Shown here: positions 8,315 to 12,495 of the stretch, in pieces
Numbering within the stretch: the stretch's first letter is position 1
Layout of the letters: every line of letters starts with the position of its first letter
Assembly (NCBI GenBank): GCA_024684155.1
Contig: JAIKXK010000420.1
Location: forward strand, 1-12,495
DNA: 12,495 bases
From: Lachnospiraceae bacterium
Lineage (GTDB): Bacteria > Bacillota > Clostridia > Lachnospirales > Lachnospiraceae
Direction: 5' to 3'
Notes under the pieces: model-generated
What the model was told of the DNA's origin: nothing
What the model saw: the letters and a program-made list of their open reading frames with translations, nothing else
Database searches by the model: none
Position numbers and translations under genes: made by a program

Positions 8315-9418
8315 CTATCTCCCTTCAAGTAAAGCATTTGCAACTCTATCAATATCTGCTTCGTTTAAATCTGCATACATAGGCAAACAAATTACCCTTT
8401 GTGAAATCTGTTCTGCAACAGGTGTCGACTTTGAATTATATTTCCCACGGAAGCATTCAAAGGTATTCGTCAAAGGATAAAAATACTTTCTTGTATATAT
8501 GTTTTTATTCTTCAAATCATCAAATACTTTATTTCGGTTTTTTCCAAAATATCTTTCGTCAATAACCACTGGGAAATATCCGTAATTTGGGTTCTCAATC
8601 CTTGAATAGTTTGGTAGTTTCAACCCTTTTATTCCGCTCAGTCGTTCCAAATATCTTTCCACAACTTTTTTTCTCTTATCTATTTCAACAGATACATGGC
8701 GTAGGTTGCAGACTCCCATTGCAGCAGAGAACTCATTCATCTTAGCATTACACCCAACGCCATCTATTCTTTCTTCATCTTTAATTCCAAAATTCATTAA
8801 CTTACGCAATTCTGCGCCAATATTTGCATCCTTATAAGCTGCAGCGCCTCCCTCTATGGTATTGAACACCTTTGTCGCATGAAAACTAAATATCGACACA
8901 TCTCCGTATTCAGCAATTCCCTTTCCCTTGTAACTCTCTCCGAAGGAATGAGCCGCATCATATATAACCTTTAATCCATACTTTTTCGCCACATCACTGA
9001 TTGCTTCAATGTCACAAATGTTCCCATACACATGAACTGGCAAAATCGCTGTCGTTTTATCGGTTATAAGTTTTTCTATCTTCGTGACATCAATCGTATA
9101 GTCATCTGCATTGATATCGCAAAATACCGGTTCTAGTCCATTTCTGACAATTGCATGTGTCGTCGATGCAAATGTAAAAGGGGTAGTTATAACCTCCCCC
9201 TTTAACCCTAGTGCCTGTATAGAAAGTTCCAGCGCTGCATGTCCATTTACTAATAACGTCAAATTCTCTGTCTTAAGATACTCTTCCAACTCTTCTGTTA
9301 ATTTTTTATAATGGTACCCCATATTGGTCATCCATCTGCTGTCCCATATATCACTGATTTCTTCCATATATTCTGAAAGAGTTGGCATTGATGATCTCGT
9401 GACCAGTATTTTCTCCAT
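8315..9418 (-). CDS. DegT/DnrJ/EryC1 PLP-dependent sugar aminotransferase
   Basis: The 367-residue protein matches the length and motif order of nucleotide-sugar aminotransferases (fold type I), which transfer an amino group, usually from glutamate, to a keto sugar such as dTDP-4-keto-6-deoxyglucose. PLP contacts visible are D154 in VIYDAAHSFG, the serine/histidine stretch SFHATK, and the Schiff-base lysine K183 followed by NTIEGGA. PVHVYGN at 127-133 and PFTFASTTHA at 80-89 are also family hallmarks. By eye it is closest in style to VioA/FdtB/DesI-like enzymes rather than PseC, but that cannot be settled without alignment. The start ATG 9418 is six bases after the preceding stop, with AGGTGA spanning that stop. 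It is the clearest sign that the cluster makes an amino-deoxy sugar. No dehydratase or nucleotidyltransferase is nearby, so its substrate must be supplied from another locus. Confidence 0.92.
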   Translation of the reverse strand: MEKILVTRSSMPTLSEYMEEISDIWDSRWMTNMGYHYKKLTEELEEYLKTENLTLLVNGHAALELSIQALGLKGEVITTPFTFASTTHAIVRNGLEPVFCDINADDYTIDVTKIEKLITDKTTAILPVHVYGNICDIEAISDVAKKYGLKVIYDAAHSFGESYKGKGIAEYGDVSIFSFHATKVFNTIEGGAAAYKDANIGAELRKLMNFGIKDEERIDGVGCNAKMNEFSAAMGVCNLRHVSVEIDKRKKVVERYLERLSGIKGLKLPNYSRIENPNYGYFPVVIDERYFGKNRNKVFDDLKNKNIYTRKYFYPLTNTFECFRGKYNSKSTPVAEQISQRVICLPMYADLNEADIDRVANALLEGR

Positions 9419-9424
9419 GTATTG

Positions 9425-9430
9425 TCACCT
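9425..9430 (-). promoter_or_regulatory. AGGTGA: overlapping stop codon and Shine-Dalgarno sequence
   Basis: The terminal AGG arginine codon and TGA of the glycosyltransferase form AGGTGA, spaced seven bases after the AGGTG core from the aminotransferase ATG at 9418. This is the same stop/SD fusion as at 5668-5673. Confidence 0.65.
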
Positions 9431-10450
9431 ACAATCCTTTTCTCTCAAAGGAAAGCGCCTTTCTTCCTTAATTATGTATTTGCAATATGCCCGAAACATC
9501 CACACTTGTATCACAAACAACAAATCACTAAAATAACGATCACTTATCTTGAGAATTTCCCATACAACCTTTAAATTTTTCATACATCGTTCTTTATATA
9601 ATATACTTACAGCCCCCGCGAGTTTATTCTTCTTCACTTCTGTAAGACTCCATTTCCCCTTATATGTACTATGAGCCGCCTTTTCTATGCGCGACATATA
9701 TGTGTATTCTTCCAACCTATGATTTGTCCCCATCAGATCTGACATGTAGCTTGTATCACTACAGTGTATTGCATAACGATATGCTGTCATCATTTGATTA
9801 TCGCATTTTATCTTCCCTCGACTCGTCAAGAACATCATAATTGTACGATCGCCAACCATACGATCCAATCCTGGAAGCAATTCCATTTCCTCTACCGGCA
9901 TATCCTTGAAAATGTTTTTAAAAATAATTGCCGACATCTGACCAGGCATCTTCCAATCAAGAAAATCTTCTTTTGTGTACTCCTCTTTATTGAATTCCCA
10001 AAACCGTTTCTGTGATTCAATAAGACTTGTATCCTGTTCACATCCTTCTTCATCCACAATTTTACTTCTATATGCAATTCCAATATATTCTGGATTTGTT
10101 TCCAAAAATAATGCCCCTTCATTCAGGTATTCGGGGGCCAACCAATAATCATCGCCTTCAAGCGAAGCAATATATTTTCCTCTAGCACTAATATAGTTTT
10201 CATATGAGTTACGAGTCGCACCTACATTCGTTTTACGATATACAACACTTAGTCTGTTCGGATACTTTTTTTCATATTGCTTTAGGATTTCATATGTACC
10301 GTCTGAAGATGCATCATCTGAAATGAGTATTTCAACTGGAAAGTTAGTCTGCTGTGCTAAAACTCCATTTATCGCACTCTCAACATAGTGTTCCTGATTG
10401 TAAGTAATCACTGTAACTGTCAATAATGGTTTCTCATCTGTATAATTCAT
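9425..10450 (-). CDS. Family 2 glycosyltransferase
   Basis: The 341-residue protein has a GT-A glycosyltransferase family 2 domain: TVTVITYNQE at 11-20, SDDASSDGT at 44-52 for nucleotide binding, NVGATRNS at 75-82, and LEGDDYW at 97-103 for metal and donor binding. It shares these and later landmarks (a PGQ followed by FKNIFK; a GDRTIMMF stretch) with the first 250 residues of the glycosyltransferase at 2048-3433, so the two look like paralogues, but this one lacks the C-terminal Rossmann domain. Its ATG is three bases after the flaG stop. The ribosome-binding site is weak (a GAAGATAA run), so translation probably depends on coupling to flaG. That tight link is the main reason for tying the cluster to flagella. 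It is probably cytosolic, as no signal peptide is seen. Donor sugar is unknown; transfer to flagellin or a growing glycan is inferred. Confidence 0.88.
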   Translation of the reverse strand: MNYTDEKPLLTVTVITYNQEHYVESAINGVLAQQTNFPVEILISDDASSDGTYEILKQYEKKYPNRLSVVYRKTNVGATRNSYENYISARGKYIASLEGDDYWLAPEYLNEGALFLETNPEYIGIAYRSKIVDEEGCEQDTSLIESQKRFWEFNKEEYTKEDFLDWKMPGQMSAIIFKNIFKDMPVEEMELLPGLDRMVGDRTIMMFLTSRGKIKCDNQMMTAYRYAIHCSDTSYMSDLMGTNHRLEEYTYMSRIEKAAHSTYKGKWSLTEVKKNKLAGAVSILYKERCMKNLKVVWEILKISDRYFSDLLFVIQVWMFRAYCKYIIKEERRFPLREKDCR

Positions 10451-10453
10451 AGG

Positions 10454-10825
10454 TTATCTTCGTTCATCCACTAAAAGTCCTACACTTTCAAGCATCTTTG
10501 CAAACATATCCAACATTTTCTCGGAAGGAATTTCTTTTATGATTTCCTCAGATTTCGAGTCAAGTACTTTAATGGCATATCTGTTAACTTTTTCGTTATA
10601 GCTAATTTCTATATTATGATCCTTAAGCATTACCTGAAGACGTTCCATGCGATTCTGGTAATCTTGATTGGTTAATGTTTGTTCATCTTTTTCCAAGTTA
10701 TCTTCTGTTTTTTTTGATACTTTTAGGTCATCATTACTGACGTCTTCTGCATTAGTATTTAATGATTCCCGACGTATAGGGCTTTGAATACTATATTCAT
10801 TATTGTTAATTTCCTTTACTTCCAT
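10454..10825 (-). CDS. flaG: FlaG family flagellar protein
   Basis: The product is 123 residues, the usual FlaG length. Residues 1-55 are polar and low in complexity, typical of the variable N-terminus. Residues 57-123 match the FlaG domain (PF03646), with RYAIKVLDS near 82-90, EIIKEIPSEKMLDMFAKML across 94-112, and the GLLVDERR ending. FlaG proteins are linked to filament length and flagellin export in several bacteria and commonly sit beside flagellin, fliD and glycosylation genes; the exact role is unclear in Clostridia. An in-frame TTG at 10861 gives a 135-residue version, but it has no good ribosome-binding site. ATG 10825 has AAAGGA 12 bases upstream, a slightly long spacing, and gives the family-like length. 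It heads the operon, three bases before the glycosyltransferase. The family is confident; promoter and regulation are not visible. Confidence 0.9.
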   Translation of the reverse strand: MEVKEINNNEYSIQSPIRRESLNTNAEDVSNDDLKVSKKTEDNLEKDEQTLTNQDYQNRMERLQVMLKDHNIEISYNEKVNRYAIKVLDSKSEEIIKEIPSEKMLDMFAKMLESVGLLVDERR

Positions 10826-11129
10826 ATTACTAACACATCCTTTCAACAATTTGCTCTGCAAAAATTAATTAGCTTAACCCGTTCATTCTGACAAATGGTT
10901 CTTTCGTGGAATACTTTTATATTTCAACCGTCAGTTATATATTGTAATTACACTTTCATATCCTTAAATGTAATATTTTATTTTCAAATAACACTCTTTT
11001 CGCAGAAGATATTCTTCTCTGCCATATAAGGTTTTGTATCAGAGATTTGCTGCATTTGACTCTTTTACTGACCATAATTATGACGAGAATATAAAATTTA
11101 TAAATAATATCATAAATTATCAAAGGTAA
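10826..11129. other. Intergenic region between integrase and flaG
   Basis: These 304 bases contain no credible gene. A 39-codon minus-strand reading frame at 10956-11075 lacks a ribosome-binding site. Any promoter for the flaG operon should be here, but I found no clear sigma-A or flagellar sigma-28 site: TTGAAA at 10987-10982 has only GGATAT/AGGATA at -10 distance. No GC-rich stem with a T-run follows the integrase stop. One imperfect hairpin is listed separately. The rest is plain AT-rich sequence. Confidence 0.6.
11002..11022 (-). repeat. Imperfect inverted repeat (possible hairpin) upstream of flaG
   Basis: On the minus strand GCA-GA-GAAGA pairs with TCTTC-TGC across a three-base loop, giving eight pairs with a two-base bulge. 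It lacks a following T-run, so it is not a standard terminator. It could be a leader RNA stem, a protein site or chance. Confidence 0.3.
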
Positions 11130-12251
11130 TCAATTGTCGAATAGTCCGGTAAATCTATTCATATTTTCTGCCTTATGCTGCATTGTCGGATGTACATATT
11201 TATTCAATGTGATTGTTACACTGGAGTGTCCAAGAATTTCTGAAAGTGTCTTTGTATCAAAATTAAGTTCTACGCAACGAGTAGCAAATGTATGCCTCGT
11301 GGTATGAAACTTTGCATCCTCAATGTTACATTTCTTAAGGATTCTCTTGAATCGTTTCTGAAGAGTGCGTGGCTCCACAAAATTCTCTTTATCTCCTGTC
11401 AATACGTAGCCCTCGCTAGACTGATATTCAGTTAGTAGCTTCACTAAGACATCCGGTATGGGAATTGTACGGATTGAGTGCGCGCTTTTTGGCATCAAAA
11501 TCTTAACCTCAGTCTTTTTATCTTCGTTTCCCTTAACACGCAGTCGTTGCATTGTTTTTGTAATGCTCATCGTTTTTTCTTTTAGATTGATATCCTCCCA
11601 TCTAAGTGCACAAAGTTCTCCTATCCTGATGCCAGTATAGAGACAAATCATAATTCCAATAGATGTCAGATTGATATTTTCATTCAGGTAATCTATCAAC
11701 CTTTTTTCTTCTGCTACACTAAAAACACGAATCTTATGCTGATCTCGCTTTATAGTCACGCATTCCGGATTGAAGCGCACTATGTAGTCCCGCCTTATAG
11801 CGAAAATGCGCATTGAATTGAGTGTGGTAACAATCTCTGAAACCGTAGAAGGCGCAAGTCCTTCTTGATTTACGCCTCCTGATTTGCGCAAATTTGCAAC
11901 AAAGCTAATCATATCCTCGTTTGTAATATCAGAGAACTCCCTATCTCCAAATTCTGGCAATATATAGTTTCTAAGAATGCTCTCATACTTTATTATGGAA
12001 GACTCTTTTAAATCAGGTGAAACCTCAGTTAACCACAAGGAGCTAATTTCACTGACAATCCCTACTTTTTTTTCAAAAGTCATTTTATTCTCTACATCTT
12101 TTTTTGCTGCGTCTAGTTTTCGTCTTACTTCAGTTACACTAGATGCATAAACCGAAGCATATTTAGCTTTTCCGTTAATCTTTTCCTTAATATAACGACC
12201 TTCCCATCGACCATCTTTTCGTTTGTAAATATTTTTTCCTACTTTTGGCAT
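11130..12251 (-). CDS. Tyrosine recombinase / phage- or ICE-type integrase
   Basis: The 373-residue protein has all parts of a tyrosine integrase. An N-terminal arm-binding domain spans residues 1-55 (NIYKRKDGRWEGRY, the pattern of AP2-like integrase N-termini), a SAM-like core-binding domain spans about 65-165, and the catalytic domain runs from about 175. The catalytic set is complete: R209 in TGIRIGEL, a candidate hairpin lysine K255, H316 and R319 in HTTRH, H342 in LGHSSV, and the nucleophile Y352 in NKYVHPT. It cuts and rejoins att sites through a 3'-phosphotyrosine bond. GAAGGAGG lies eight bases before ATG 12251, so it should be well translated. No excisionase, repressor, relaxase or phage gene is visible in the window, so it is a lone integrase here: either the edge of an element extending right, or a remnant. 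The arm domain argues against a small phase-variation invertase. Confidence 0.93.
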   Translation of the reverse strand: MPKVGKNIYKRKDGRWEGRYIKEKINGKAKYASVYASSVTEVRRKLDAAKKDVENKMTFEKKVGIVSEISSLWLTEVSPDLKESSIIKYESILRNYILPEFGDREFSDITNEDMISFVANLRKSGGVNQEGLAPSTVSEIVTTLNSMRIFAIRRDYIVRFNPECVTIKRDQHKIRVFSVAEEKRLIDYLNENINLTSIGIMICLYTGIRIGELCALRWEDINLKEKTMSITKTMQRLRVKGNEDKKTEVKILMPKSAHSIRTIPIPDVLVKLLTEYQSSEGYVLTGDKENFVEPRTLQKRFKRILKKCNIEDAKFHTTRHTFATRCVELNFDTKTLSEILGHSSVTITLNKYVHPTMQHKAENMNRFTGLFDN

Positions 12252-12495
12252 ATTCTGTTCCTCCTTCTACCATTTTTTTGACAAGATTAAAAAATTAAAC
12301 ATCTTGATAATATAATTTTGTTTTGCTACAAAATATGGATTTTAAAGACGATAAATAAATGGGTATTTTTATTTGAATAATTAAAATAACAATTTTCAGA
12401 CGAAGAATTAAACCCATACTATTATTCAGAATAATTATTGATTATCATGTATTTATCATATATAATTAGTAACAATTAAAGACCTAAATAATAGG
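12252..12495. other. AT-rich non-coding region upstream of the integrase
   Basis: This 244-base stretch carries the integrase ribosome-binding site (GAAGGAGG near 12267-12260) and otherwise very AT-rich DNA without an open reading frame I would call. It probably contains the integrase promoter, and could contain recombinase arm sites, but no good -35/-10 pair or repeated arm motif is obvious to me. Confidence 0.5.
12282..12306. repeat. Inverted repeat in the integrase leader
   Basis: CAAGAT at 12282-12287 and its complement ATCTTG at 12301-12306 are separated by 13 AT-rich bases, about 30-55 bases before the integrase start. It could be an operator or integrase-binding site; arms of six bases can also arise by chance. 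Confidence 0.25.

Larger units (their letters stand above)
1..10825 (-). other. Predicted ten-gene operon: flaG to polysaccharide pyruvyl transferase
   Basis: All ten genes run in the same direction. From flaG leftward the gaps are 3, 6, 7, 39, 3, 25 and 13 bases, then a 17-base start-to-stop gap (2031-2047), then 55 bases. No terminator-like stem with a T-run was seen in any gap. The run continues past the left edge. Co-transcription is inferred from spacing and stop/SD overlaps. Confidence 0.75.

Noticed and set aside
10956..11075. 39-codon minus-strand reading frame between integrase and flaG
   Set aside because: No ribosome-binding site and no recognisable motif; it lies in AT-rich non-coding DNA and runs across the imperfect hairpin.
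11070..11129. Terminator after the integrase
   Set aside because: The sequence after the stop is AT-rich with short self-complementary runs but has no stable stem followed by a T-tract.
12359..12420. ATGGGT / ACCCAT pair upstream of the integrase as an inverted repeat
   Set aside because: Only six bases match at about 50 bases distance in very AT-rich DNA; chance is likely.
10826..12495. Invertible promoter controlled by the recombinase
   Set aside because: I found no pair of sizeable inverted repeats flanking the flaG upstream region, and the integrase has an arm-binding domain typical of element integration rather than small invertases.
1..12495. CRISPR array, tRNA, rRNA or insertion sequence
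   Set aside because: No regularly spaced repeats, no cloverleaf-like segment and no transposase motif were seen on either strand.

Overview
All the protein genes I can support lie on the minus strand, so the window reads right to left. The DNA is AT-rich, ribosome-binding sites are purine-rich and strong (AGGAG/GGAGG), and a FlaG-type flagellar gene heads the main cluster. This fits a motile, Gram-positive anaerobe of the class Clostridia, plausibly Lachnospiraceae. That assignment is inferred from style and gene content; no rRNA or other marker gene is present.

Right end (about 11130-12495): a lone, intact tyrosine recombinase of the phage/ICE integrase type, preceded by AT-rich non-coding DNA. 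A 305-base non-coding gap follows, with one imperfect hairpin and no promoter I would defend.

Main body (1-10825): ten closely spaced genes that look like one transcription unit. In transcription order: flaG; a family 2 glycosyltransferase; a DegT/DnrJ sugar aminotransferase; a SPASM-type radical SAM enzyme; an NAD(P)-dependent aldehyde dehydrogenase; an ATP-grasp ligase; a second radical SAM protein with its SPASM-like cysteine region in front of the core; a second, larger family 2 glycosyltransferase with a C-terminal Rossmann domain; a third radical SAM protein with an N-terminal Rossmann domain; and a polysaccharide pyruvyl transferase running off the left edge. Gaps from the second gene through the ninth are 3-39 bases, often with the Shine-Dalgarno sequence inside the preceding gene's last codons, which suggests translational coupling.

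Working model (inference): FlaG placed directly before glycosyltransferases suggests a flagellin (or other surface) glycosylation locus. The aminotransferase would make an amino-sugar nucleotide. The aldehyde dehydrogenase and ATP-grasp ligase could make a carboxylate and join it to an amine. The radical SAM enzymes and pyruvyl transferase would decorate the sugar further, and the two glycosyltransferases would assemble the glycan. No flagellin, rmlA/rmlB-like or legionaminate genes are in the window, so the acceptor and sugar-nucleotide precursors must come from elsewhere. Three radical SAM proteins of three different architectures in one such locus is the most unusual feature here.
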